A stretch of 37,075 nt of DNA, from the NCBI RefSeq assembly GCF_000332055.1, contig NZ_ALVZ01000173.1:1-37075 (forward strand), read 5' to 3'. Source of the DNA: Xenococcus sp. PCC 7305 (GTDB lineage: Bacteria > Cyanobacteriota > Cyanobacteriia > Cyanobacteriales > Xenococcaceae). Positions 7,208 to 15,602 of the stretch are shown in pieces. Made by a program: the position numbers and the translations under genes. Position 1 is the stretch's first letter, and every line of letters starts with the position of its first letter. The notes under the pieces were generated by a model. It was not told where the DNA came from and did not search any database. It saw only the letters and a list, made by a program, of their open reading frames with translations.

Positions 7208-9115
7208 TTACTTATTTTTAAGAGAATCAAATGAGGGAGATTGAGAATTTTCCAATTCAAGTTGAATGAGATTAGAAGAAATCATCAACTCTGCCGATTC
7301 AGAATTTAGAGGTCGAGAAAAGAAAAAACCTTGACCAAATTCGCTACCTAAAGTATGTAATTGTTCTAGTTGAGTCATTTTTTCAATGCCCTCACTCACT
7401 ACCTTAATTCCTAAGCTATGAGCCAAACTGATAATCGTGCGAACAACCTCAAAATTATTCTCATCACAATCCATACAAGAAACGAAAGAACGATCAATTT
7501 TTAAAATATCAATGGGAAAACGAGGTAAATAACTTAACGAAGAAAAACCCTTACCAAAATCATCAATACATAAGTCTATTTCTCGGGCTTTAATTTCTGA
7601 TAAAAGATCGATAATATCTGTGCTATCTTGCATCAACATACTTTCAGTTATTTCCAATTTAATTGAGCTTCCACGTACCTGATTTTGCTCTAAAATTTTG
7701 TCTATAATTTTTAAAAAATTTGGATGTTTTAACTGATCAGCAGCTATATTAATACTAATATTTAGAATAGGAAAATGGGGGAATTTATTTTGCCAAATAT
7801 TTAGCTGATGACAAGCAGCATTGAATACCCATTTTGTTAGAGGTATAATGAGCCCTGTTTCCTCTGCCAGAGGAATAAAATCATCAGGATAAATCAACCC
7901 TTTAGTCGGATGTTGCCAACGGACTAAAGCTTCAAATCCCACTAATTGTCCAGTAGTTAAATGAATAATTGGTTGGTAAAAAAGTACAAACTGATTTAGT
8001 TTTAGGGCCTCTCTGAAATTATTTTCCAACTCTAGACGTTGGATCGCATGAACATGCATTTGTTCGTTGAAAATTTCGTGCCTGGCCTTCCCCAGCCCCT
8101 TCGCTCGATACATTGCGGTGTCGGCATCTCGAAGTAGTTCGGAACTTTGTTGATATTTTGTAGTACCCAAAACTATGCCAATACTGGCTGTTGTGGAAAT
8201 TACATGAGCTCCGAGTTTAAAAGGTCTTTTAAATTTGGTAAGAATTTCATCAGCAACAGCTATCGCATTATTAATTGTGTCAATATTTTCTAATAAAATT
8301 GTGAATTCATCCCCGCCAATCCTAGCCACAATATCTTGGTCAGACAAACATTTCTCTAAACATTTTGCACAGGCAATCAATAGATGGTCACCAATTAAAT
8401 GCCCCAGGCTATCGTTAACAATTTTAAAACGATCTAAATCGATAAATAATATAGCAAATTTATAATTGAGATCAGATTTAGATTTTTCCAAAGCTATCTG
8501 AATTCTCTTCATAAAAAGGCTCCTATTTGGTAAGCCAGTCAATCCATCATGAAGAGCATCATAAAGTAGTTTTTTTTCAAAATTATCTTTCTCCAAAATT
8601 TTTTCTTGTAGCTGCTGATTAATAATAGCTAGCTTTTTATTAGCCGTCTCCAATTCTAAAGTTCGATTGGCAACTCTAGTTTCCAATTCTTGGTTTAATA
8701 GACGAATTTCTGCTTTGGCAGCTTGGAGATTTAATTGATTTTTTACTCTAGCCAAAACTTCTTGAATGCGAAAAGGTTTACTAATAAAATCTGCCCCACC
8801 AATTTCAAAGGCTGTTACTTTATCTTGAATATTATCTTGGGCACTGAGAAAGATAATCGGAATATCAGCAGTTTTGGGATTTGCTTTCAATTTCTGACAT
8901 ACTTCATATCCATTCATCTCAGGCATATTGATGTCTAGTAAAATCAGATTTGGCAAATCATTTTCGGCTCCTATTAAGGCAATTTTTCCCGATTTGGCAC
9001 AACGAATTTGATAACCTTTCTCAGTTAAAGTTGTAGACAAAAGACGTAAATTATCAGGTACATCATCAACAATTAAAATTTTATTTGGAGTAAGATTAAT
9101 TAATTCTGGTTTCAT
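7208..9115 (-). CDS. Response regulator with GGDEF and EAL domains (paralogue of the next gene)
   Basis: A protein of about 635 residues with the same REC-coiled coil-GGDEF-EAL order as the 5273-7165 product and close similarity throughout, so a tandem duplication. The frame is open to 9172, but the ATG at 9113-9115 gives MKPELINLTPNKILIVDD, aligning with the paralogue's start, and leaves a 16-bp gap after the kinase gene. Receiver Asp is in LLDINMP. GGDEF is intact, yet the I-site position reads SDQD rather than RVQD, predicting loss of product inhibition. The coiled coil is 14 residues longer (a stretch QQLQEKILEKDNFE before KKLLYDALHD), exactly two heptads. EAL motifs (EALVRW, DDFGKGFSSL, SEGIEK) are intact. 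Confidence 0.92.
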   Translation of the reverse strand: MKPELINLTPNKILIVDDVPDNLRLLSTTLTEKGYQIRCAKSGKIALIGAENDLPNLILLDINMPEMNGYEVCQKLKANPKTADIPIIFLSAQDNIQDKVTAFEIGGADFISKPFRIQEVLARVKNQLNLQAAKAEIRLLNQELETRVANRTLELETANKKLAIINQQLQEKILEKDNFEKKLLYDALHDGLTGLPNRSLFMKRIQIALEKSKSDLNYKFAILFIDLDRFKIVNDSLGHLIGDHLLIACAKCLEKCLSDQDIVARIGGDEFTILLENIDTINNAIAVADEILTKFKRPFKLGAHVISTTASIGIVLGTTKYQQSSELLRDADTAMYRAKGLGKARHEIFNEQMHVHAIQRLELENNFREALKLNQFVLFYQPIIHLTTGQLVGFEALVRWQHPTKGLIYPDDFIPLAEETGLIIPLTKWVFNAACHQLNIWQNKFPHFPILNISINIAADQLKHPNFLKIIDKILEQNQVRGSSIKLEITESMLMQDSTDIIDLLSEIKAREIDLCIDDFGKGFSSLSYLPRFPIDILKIDRSFVSCMDCDENNFEVVRTIISLAHSLGIKVVSEGIEKMTQLEQLHTLGSEFGQGFFFSRPLNSESAELMISSNLIQLELENSQSPSFDSLKNK

Positions 9116-9131
9116 AACAATTTGTTGATAA

Positions 9132-11861
9132 TTACAATAGTTCCAAAATATGGTCAAAATCAAAGTTTTCAATTTTATTTTTTAGAGAAAGCATGAGAGA
9201 TTGATGTTCATCAGGAATCTCTGTAATTAATTTTTCTAGTAATTCTGAGTTCAGTTGGAGGGCTGCTTCATTGAGCTGAGTTCTCCATTGATTAGGCATA
9301 ATGGCCAAATTTTCACTAGTTAGTTTTTCAGAAATAGCAGATGCATTTGATTGAGAAGATATTTCCTCTTCATAAAGATAGGTGAGGGGTAAATGTTGAG
9401 CCATTTTCTCAAAGATAATCGCCTCCTTAAAAGGTTTAGTAATATAGTCATCGCAACCAGCGGCTAAGATTTCTGAGCGTTGCTTGGTAAAGACATTAGC
9501 AGTTAGAGCAATGATGGCAGTCTCAGTATTTGTCTTCTGAGCTTGAGCTCTAATATATTTCGTTGCCTCGATCCCGTTCATAATAGGCATTTGCATATCC
9601 ATAAATATCAAATGGGGTTGCCATTCTTGCCAAATGGCAACTCCTTGCTGGCCATTCTCAGCTTCGCGAACTTCTAAGTTCAAAGGCTCTAATAAGTTGC
9701 TTAATAACAGTCTATTTTCCCAGCGATCTTCAATAATCAAAATTCGGTAACGATGTTGATTCTTGGCTAACCCAATAACTCTTCTGGTTTCTCGTAAATT
9801 AACAGTCGCTTGCACGACAGATTGCACAGTAAGAGTCACTCTAAAAGTCGAACCCTGTCCCAATTCACTAATGACGCTGATATTTCCCCCCATTAATTGG
9901 GCAAATTTGCGACTAATAGCAAGTCCTAAGCCGGTTCCTTGTTGTGATTTGATTCCTGATGCAGTTTGGACAAAAGGTTCGAATAAAGATTTAAGTTCAG
10001 TTTCGGCAATCCCCATACCAGTATCACTCACCTCAAACAGCAGACTAGTTAGATTAGCATTGTCATCTGCTGATTTTGCTGTTTCTAGGTCTAGAACTTT
10101 GGCCTGCAATTTAACTGTACCGACCGTTGTAAATTTGATGGCATTGCTCAGTAAATTAATTAATATTTGGCGTAGTTTACTCTCATCAGATCTGATATAG
10201 CGAGGAAGATTTTGATCTTGCACAAAAAACATGTTTAAACCTTTTTCTTCTGCTTTTAACTTCAACATCTCTTCTAGAGAATCTAGTAAAGAATGGAGAT
10301 CTATATCATTGTGATACAGACTAGTTTTACCTGATTCAATCTTTGTCACTTCCAACACATCATTAATTAATAATAGTAAATGCTCTCCACTATGATTAAT
10401 AATACGTAGAGTTTCTTGTTGTTTTTCTGATAAAGTGATATCGCGAGACATAATTTGGGTAAAGCCTAAAATTACATTGAGAGGCGTTCGTAATTCATGG
10501 CTAATATTTGCCAAAAAACTGCTTTTGGTATGGTTGGCTATTTCTGCTGCTTCTTTCGCTTCTGCTAAAGCAAAGGTGCGCTCTTCTAGAATATGACTGT
10601 AGTTTTCTAACTCTTGATGAGATTGTTTTAAATGATCAGTCATCTGGTTAAAAGTAGTTGCTAAAATTCCAATCTCATCTCCCGACTCAATAATTGCTTT
10701 GGCATCAAAATCTCCTTCTATAATTTGATTAGTTGCCCTGGTTAGTCGAGAGATCGGACCGGCAATCTTTTCTCTTAGTAAGATAGTCATAAAAATTGCT
10801 AATAGTAAAGCTAAAAGTACTCCGAGAAAATTATCCCATTGTGCGTTAACCAAACTATTAGTTCCTGCTTGAAGTTCCCTAGTCAAAGACTCCTGCTGAC
10901 TAGCTACAATCTCTTGTAAAAGAACCAACATATTTTCAGCTAATGGCTCAGCTTTTGTTCGAAAAATAAATAAATCTTGACGATGCTTTTCTCCCTCAAC
11001 TATCTCAAACATTTCATGAGGTAGTTCTAGGAAAACTTGATGATTTAAAGATATTTTATCGAAACTTTTTTTTTGCTTATTTGTCAATAAATTATACTTG
11101 CTTTGAAGTTTCTCCCAAGCTTCTTGGTTGGCTTGAAATTTAGCTGCATATTCAAAGCGAAAAGATGATTCTTGAGTAAGTAAATAGCCTCTAAGGGCAG
11201 ATACTAGTAGGGCAAAAGAGCTCTGAAAACTAGCCATCTCCTTCAGTAAGATAGTATTTACAGAAGATGGCGGTCTCGTCCCTTGATCATCAATTATAGC
11301 TGTAATATGAGCCAGAATTAGATTGATTGGGGTTTCTCCTTGATCCTTTAGTAGTTGTAATGCTGGTTGATTAACATAATAGTTATCCCGTAGAGCAAAT
11401 AGTTGATCTGGGATTACTTTCCATTCTTGATATTGAATTTGTAATTCCTGTAAATGCTGTTTATTATTTGGAGAAGAATAAACTTGTAATAACTTTTCCA
11501 TCTCTACAAGTTCAGTTTCAAATTCCTGTCTTGCCTGTTGATAGCGATCGCGAAAGTCGGATTCTCCTGTCGCCAAATATCCACGAACATGAGATGACAT
11601 TCTTAATAAGTTGGCTTCTGCTTGAGCAGAAGTTATCACTGTAGGAACCCGAATATTTTGAGTGCGCTTAATGTTTTTTGTGGCTTTCAGGCTACCAAGA
11701 TAATTACGGCTTACCACCAAAAAAGTTAAGCCGACTAAAACTCCAAAACCAAGATTAAGCTTATGACTAATACTGAGATCATAAAATTTAGATCTAATTC
11801 TTAGAGTTATTTTTAGCAAATATTCTAATAACTTTTTACTATCTAAAGTTTGGATTGCCAT
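9132..11861 (-). CDS. Membrane-bound hybrid sensor histidine kinase with receiver domain
   Basis: A 909-residue protein. TM1 is at about 35-52, then a long, mostly helical extracytoplasmic sensor (about 55-340) containing two similar RGYL segments (93-96 and 224-227), suggesting a doubled CHASE3-like or four-helix unit. TM2 is at about 345-362, HAMP near 363-415, a coiled coil, then HisKA with His455 (ANISHELRTPLN), HATPase with NLLSNAIKF (N box) and GTGLGLAIS (G box), and a C-terminal receiver with Asp755 in FMDMQMP. A tail of about 85 residues after the receiver is unassigned. It is first in an operon with two GGDEF-EAL regulators, which it probably phosphorylates directly or via the receiver. 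The signal is unknown. Confidence 0.93.
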   Translation of the reverse strand: MAIQTLDSKKLLEYLLKITLRIRSKFYDLSISHKLNLGFGVLVGLTFLVVSRNYLGSLKATKNIKRTQNIRVPTVITSAQAEANLLRMSSHVRGYLATGESDFRDRYQQARQEFETELVEMEKLLQVYSSPNNKQHLQELQIQYQEWKVIPDQLFALRDNYYVNQPALQLLKDQGETPINLILAHITAIIDDQGTRPPSSVNTILLKEMASFQSSFALLVSALRGYLLTQESSFRFEYAAKFQANQEAWEKLQSKYNLLTNKQKKSFDKISLNHQVFLELPHEMFEIVEGEKHRQDLFIFRTKAEPLAENMLVLLQEIVASQQESLTRELQAGTNSLVNAQWDNFLGVLLALLLAIFMTILLREKIAGPISRLTRATNQIIEGDFDAKAIIESGDEIGILATTFNQMTDHLKQSHQELENYSHILEERTFALAEAKEAAEIANHTKSSFLANISHELRTPLNVILGFTQIMSRDITLSEKQQETLRIINHSGEHLLLLINDVLEVTKIESGKTSLYHNDIDLHSLLDSLEEMLKLKAEEKGLNMFFVQDQNLPRYIRSDESKLRQILINLLSNAIKFTTVGTVKLQAKVLDLETAKSADDNANLTSLLFEVSDTGMGIAETELKSLFEPFVQTASGIKSQQGTGLGLAISRKFAQLMGGNISVISELGQGSTFRVTLTVQSVVQATVNLRETRRVIGLAKNQHRYRILIIEDRWENRLLLSNLLEPLNLEVREAENGQQGVAIWQEWQPHLIFMDMQMPIMNGIEATKYIRAQAQKTNTETAIIALTANVFTKQRSEILAAGCDDYITKPFKEAIIFEKMAQHLPLTYLYEEEISSQSNASAISEKLTSENLAIMPNQWRTQLNEAALQLNSELLEKLITEIPDEHQSLMLSLKNKIENFDFDHILELL

Positions 11862-12013
11862 AATTTATCTTTAATGATAAAACCGCAAAGAATGTTGCCT
11901 CTTTTATAATGAAATATTCTCTCAATAATTGGTGTGATTTAAATCTACAAACTTGGTTGTATTTTGAAATTATTTAAGTTACAAAATATCTTTTAGTTAA
12001 TCGCCAAACAACG

Positions 12014-13150
12014 TCAAGCAAGATTCGGATGTTTCAGGGCAAAATTAGCAAAACCCAATTCATTCATGTTATTCCAAGCATAAATTTGATTTCGAAATTC
12101 TTGCCATTGTCGATAGATATTGCGAAAATCCTGATCTTTACTAGCCATTTCTTCATACATGATGAAGGCTTCTTTGTAAGATGCTTGTAAAATTTCTGAG
12201 CTGAACGGTAATAACTTAGTTCCGCTGAGGACTAATCCCTCTAAAACTTCTCCATTAACAGCATTAAATTGTGCCAACATCTTGGTGTTAATATCAGTAG
12301 CTGCAGCCTGAAAAATTTCTTGATATTCGACAGGTAACTTGTTCCATTGTTCAAGATTGACTTGAAATTCATAGCTCGTTCCCGGCTCCCACCATCCAGG
12401 ATAATAATAGAAAGGAGCAACTTTATTTAGACCCAAAGTTTGATCAGCATGGGGATTTTTCCATTCTGCTGCATCAATCGTATTTTGTTCGAGGGCAGTA
12501 AAAATTCTATTTCCTGGCAAGCTTTTAATTTCAACGCCTAGCCGTTGTAAGATCTTGCCTCCTAACCCAGGAACTCTCATTCGTAAGCCTCTGAAGTCTT
12601 CAATTGTATTGACTTCCTGTTTAAACCAACCGCCCATCTGAGTTCCTGTATTTCCTCCAGGAAAATTAATGATTCCCAAATTTTGGTAAAGCCTTCTCAT
12701 AGCCTCTAGACCACCACCGTAGTAAAGCCAAGCATTTTGTTGCGATGCTGTCAGTCCAAAAGGTAATGTTGTGCCAAAGGCCAAAGCACTACCATAGTCA
12801 AGGTAATAATAACTAGCTGTATGTCCACATTCCACCATATTATCTTGCACAGCTTGTAGGACTTTTAGGCCATCAGTTAGCTCTCCGGCTGCATAGGGTG
12901 TAATCACAAAGCGGCCATTAGTCATGTTGTTGACTTTTTGACATAGTAAGTCTGCGGCTTCAAACAAAATTTGTAGAGATTTGGGCCAACTAGTTGCCAT
13001 CCGCCAGCGAAATGAAGGTTGGCGAGTATCAGTTTTTGGCGTATTAGCCCTAGTAATGGTTGGTTTTTCAGATTGGGAATTACAAGCTCCTAATGCAGTT
13101 GCACCAATGGCACCTAATCCAGTTTTCGTTAAAAATTTACGCCGTTTCAT
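12014..13150 (-). CDS. Tat-exported TRAP transporter substrate-binding protein (DctP/TakP-like)
   Basis: A 378-residue periplasmic solute receptor of the TRAP (DctP) family. The N-terminus MKRRKFLTKTG carries twin arginines for Tat export, and LGAC at 20-23 could be a lipobox, so it may be a Tat lipoprotein. The mature protein begins FRWRMATSWPKS. The MRVPG segment contains the family's conserved carboxylate-binding arginine, and the DAAEWKNPH loop lies near the ligand. In the family these proteins capture organic acids, such as keto acids or amino acids, for DctQM membrane subunits, which are absent from this window. A paralogue lies 16 bp upstream in the same operon; the two share long motifs (WRMATSWPKS, YYYYPGWWEPG), implying tandem duplication. 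Confidence 0.88.
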   Translation of the reverse strand: MKRRKFLTKTGLGAIGATALGACNSQSEKPTITRANTPKTDTRQPSFRWRMATSWPKSLQILFEAADLLCQKVNNMTNGRFVITPYAAGELTDGLKVLQAVQDNMVECGHTASYYYLDYGSALAFGTTLPFGLTASQQNAWLYYGGGLEAMRRLYQNLGIINFPGGNTGTQMGGWFKQEVNTIEDFRGLRMRVPGLGGKILQRLGVEIKSLPGNRIFTALEQNTIDAAEWKNPHADQTLGLNKVAPFYYYPGWWEPGTSYEFQVNLEQWNKLPVEYQEIFQAAATDINTKMLAQFNAVNGEVLEGLVLSGTKLLPFSSEILQASYKEAFIMYEEMASKDQDFRNIYRQWQEFRNQIYAWNNMNELGFANFALKHPNLA

Positions 13151-13166
13151 CTCAAAATTTCTCCTA

Positions 13167-14294
13167 CTAAGTTAAGTTTGCTGCCTGAAAAGTAAAATTA
13201 GTAAAGCTCAGTTCATTAATCTGATTCCAATGGTAAACTTGTGAGCGGAACTTTTGCCATTGCCTGTATATTTCACGGAAAGTTTTATCTTGACTACTAT
13301 ATTCTTCTAGAATGGTCAGCGTCTGTTGATAGGCTGCTTCTAAGATCTCATCGCTAAATGGTAAGAAATTGGTCCCTCTCTGATTTAACCTTTGTAGGAC
13401 CTTGCCGTTTTTAGCGTTATATTCTGCCAGCATAGTGATATTGGCATTGGTTGCAGCCACCTGTAAAACTTCTTGATATTCTTTAGGTAACTTTTTCCAC
13501 TCAGCAAGATTCACTTCCAACTCATAAGTTGCTCCTGGTTCCCACCATCCAGGATAGTAATAATAAGGTGCTGAATCATGAAGGCCAATGATTTCATCAT
13601 CGTAGGGGTTGTTCCATTCCACCGCGTCAATTTTTCCTTTAATCAAAGCAGAGGCAATTTGATCTATCGGTAAAATTTGGACTTCCACTCCTAAACGAGA
13701 CATGACTTCACTTCCTAGTCCGGGAATTCTCATCTTTAAACCCTGGAGGTCTGTCACCTGGTTGATTTTGCGTCTAAACCAGCCTCCCATTTGAACCCCA
13801 GTGTTTCCCGCAGGAAAACTAATAATTCCTAAATCAGCATATATCCGATTAATTAATTCTTGACCTCCGCCATAATATAACCAAGAATTTTGTTGCTCTG
13901 CGGTTAAGCCAAAAGGAATATTCGTACCAAATGCTAAAGCAGGGTTTTTATGAAAATAATAGTAACTAGCCGAATGACCGCATTCGACTTCCCCTTCAGC
14001 TACGGCATCTAGAACGCCAAACCCTTCAACAATTTCCCCAGAAGCATAGGGGGTAATGCTAAATTTGCCATTAGTCATGGCTGTGACCTGGCTACAAATT
14101 CGTTCGGCTCCACCAAAGAGGATGTCCAAGGATTTGGGCCAACTAGTTGCCATTCGCCAACGGATTGAAGGTAGGCTATTGAGATTGGATAATGTAGACG
14201 TTGGTGATTGAGCTTGCGTTCTAGGGCTATAGAGGGCAAAAGCCCCCATTGCACCAATAGAAGAAGTCGCACCAAGTAAATGACGACGTTTCAT
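13167..14294 (-). CDS. Tat-exported TRAP transporter substrate-binding protein (DctP/TakP-like), tandem copy
   Basis: A 375-residue paralogue of the downstream receptor. MKRRHLLGATSS is again a twin-arginine signal, but unlike its neighbour it lacks a cysteine lipobox; cleavage near TQAQS would release a soluble periplasmic protein. The conserved core includes WRMATSWPKS, GHSASYYYF, MRIPGLGSEV (ligand arginine) and DAVEWNNPY. It is the first gene of the two-gene unit; the gap to the second is 16 bp. Its start at 14292-14294 lies about 100 bp from murG on the opposite strand, so the two probably have divergent promoters there. One soluble and one possibly lipid-anchored form would be an unusual division of labour. 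The ligand cannot be told from sequence. Confidence 0.88.
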   Translation of the reverse strand: MKRRHLLGATSSIGAMGAFALYSPRTQAQSPTSTLSNLNSLPSIRWRMATSWPKSLDILFGGAERICSQVTAMTNGKFSITPYASGEIVEGFGVLDAVAEGEVECGHSASYYYFHKNPALAFGTNIPFGLTAEQQNSWLYYGGGQELINRIYADLGIISFPAGNTGVQMGGWFRRKINQVTDLQGLKMRIPGLGSEVMSRLGVEVQILPIDQIASALIKGKIDAVEWNNPYDDEIIGLHDSAPYYYYPGWWEPGATYELEVNLAEWKKLPKEYQEVLQVAATNANITMLAEYNAKNGKVLQRLNQRGTNFLPFSDEILEAAYQQTLTILEEYSSQDKTFREIYRQWQKFRSQVYHWNQINELSFTNFTFQAANLT

Positions 14295-14395
14295 AAAGAA
14301 TTAATAACCATTGTCGGTATTTTCCTGATCTTATAATTCCCATAAATCGTTTAGAATATTGCCGTTGTCTCAAGAGAAATCACGGTAATAAATTT

Positions 14396-15457
14396 GTGTC
14401 TTCCCCAACTCGTTTACTTATAGCTGCTAGCGGCACAGGAGGACATTTGTTTCCTGCTTTAGCTGTAGCGGAAGAATTGTCAGACTATGAAATTGAATGG
14501 CTAGGTGTTCCCAAACGTCTGGAAAATTCTTTAGTGCCAGAAAAATATCCCCTCAACATTATTTCGGTCGAAGGGTTTCAACAAGGTTTTGGGCTTAAAA
14601 CATTGAAAATTGCTTTCCGTTTTATCTCTTCGATCTTTCAAGTCCAAAAGTTAATCAAAGAAAATCAAATTGATGCTGTCTTTACTACTGGAGGCTATAT
14701 TGCCGCACCAGCCATTTTGGCGGCTTGTTTACAGAAGAAACCGACAATTCTTCATGAAGCTAATTTTATTCCAGGGAAAGTTACCCGTTTGTTGAGTCGT
14801 TGGTGCAATATTATTGCTTTGGGTTTTGAAGGTACCAAAAAATATTTACCTGAAGTGGAGACTCAGTATGTGAGCACGCCTGTGCGATCGCAATTTCTCC
14901 GGCCGCAACCTTTGGATTTGCCTATTCCGAACGATGCTATTCTCATCGTAGTTGCAGGGGGCTCCCAAGGTGCAGTAGCGGTTAATAAGTTAGTTAGACA
15001 AGTAGCGCCCAAATGGCTGGAGATGGGTGCTTATATTATTCATCTTACTGGGAAGCAAGATCCTGAGGCTGGAAGTTTTGAACATCCCCAATATATCCAT
15101 TTGCCTTTTTATGACAATATGGCGGGATTATTGCAACGAGCAGATCTTGCTATCAGTCGTGCTGGGGCAGGCACCTTAACCGAATTGGCAATTACAGGAA
15201 CCCCGGCGATTTTAATTCCTTATCCTTATGCTGCAGAAGATCATCAAACCTATAATGCCCAAGTATTCGCAGATGCTGGAGCCGCAATTATTTATCAACA
15301 ATCAGATTTGAACGAATTAACCTTGGAAAACCAAGTCGCTCAATGGCTAGAATCTCCTGACAAGCTGCAAGAAATGGTGACAAAAGCGAAAACTTTAGCC
15401 ATGAAAGATAGCGCAGCTATCCTTGCTGAGATGATTCAGTCACTGGTTAATAAATGA
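14396..15457 (+). CDS. murG: UDP-N-acetylglucosamine-muramyl pentapeptide transferase MurG
   Basis: A 353-residue GT28 glycosyltransferase making lipid II from lipid I and UDP-GlcNAc on the cytoplasmic face of the membrane, the last cytoplasmic step of peptidoglycan synthesis. The N-terminal glycine-rich loop GTGGHLFPA (about 13-21) and the second-domain loop GGSQGAVAVN are both present, along with the UDP-GlcNAc-binding run ISRAGAGTLTELAITG and the PYPYAAEDHQ segment. Length is normal for MurG. The start is GTG at 14396 (SSPTRLLIAASGTGG follows), chosen because it gives the family N-terminus. It is a housekeeping gene with no other mur gene nearby, as is common in scattered cyanobacterial genomes. 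Confidence 0.95.
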   Translation: MSSPTRLLIAASGTGGHLFPALAVAEELSDYEIEWLGVPKRLENSLVPEKYPLNIISVEGFQQGFGLKTLKIAFRFISSIFQVQKLIKENQIDAVFTTGGYIAAPAILAACLQKKPTILHEANFIPGKVTRLLSRWCNIIALGFEGTKKYLPEVETQYVSTPVRSQFLRPQPLDLPIPNDAILIVVAGGSQGAVAVNKLVRQVAPKWLEMGAYIIHLTGKQDPEAGSFEHPQYIHLPFYDNMAGLLQRADLAISRAGAGTLTELAITGTPAILIPYPYAAEDHQTYNAQVFADAGAAIIYQQSDLNELTLENQVAQWLESPDKLQEMVTKAKTLAMKDSAAILAEMIQSLVNK

Positions 15458-15602
15458 ATACTGAAAAATTGCCAAGTCCTCTACAGAGATATTATCAAAC
15501 TGGATATTCATAAGCGTTGCATCTTATTTTTCTTAACATTAAACTTTGCATATTTACAGCAATATTAATATAGAGGTAAAGGAATATTTTTGTTCAAAAA
15601 TC

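Noticed and set aside
9763-10200. 145-codon plus-strand frame opposite the kinase gene
   Set aside because: It lies wholly antisense to the HATPase/receiver coding region, which has clear motifs; low-complexity composition typical of a shadow frame.
14295-14395. Possible RNA gene or riboswitch between the TRAP and murG genes
   Set aside because: About 100 bp, no stable stem, terminator or known leader pattern seen; simplest reading is divergent promoters.
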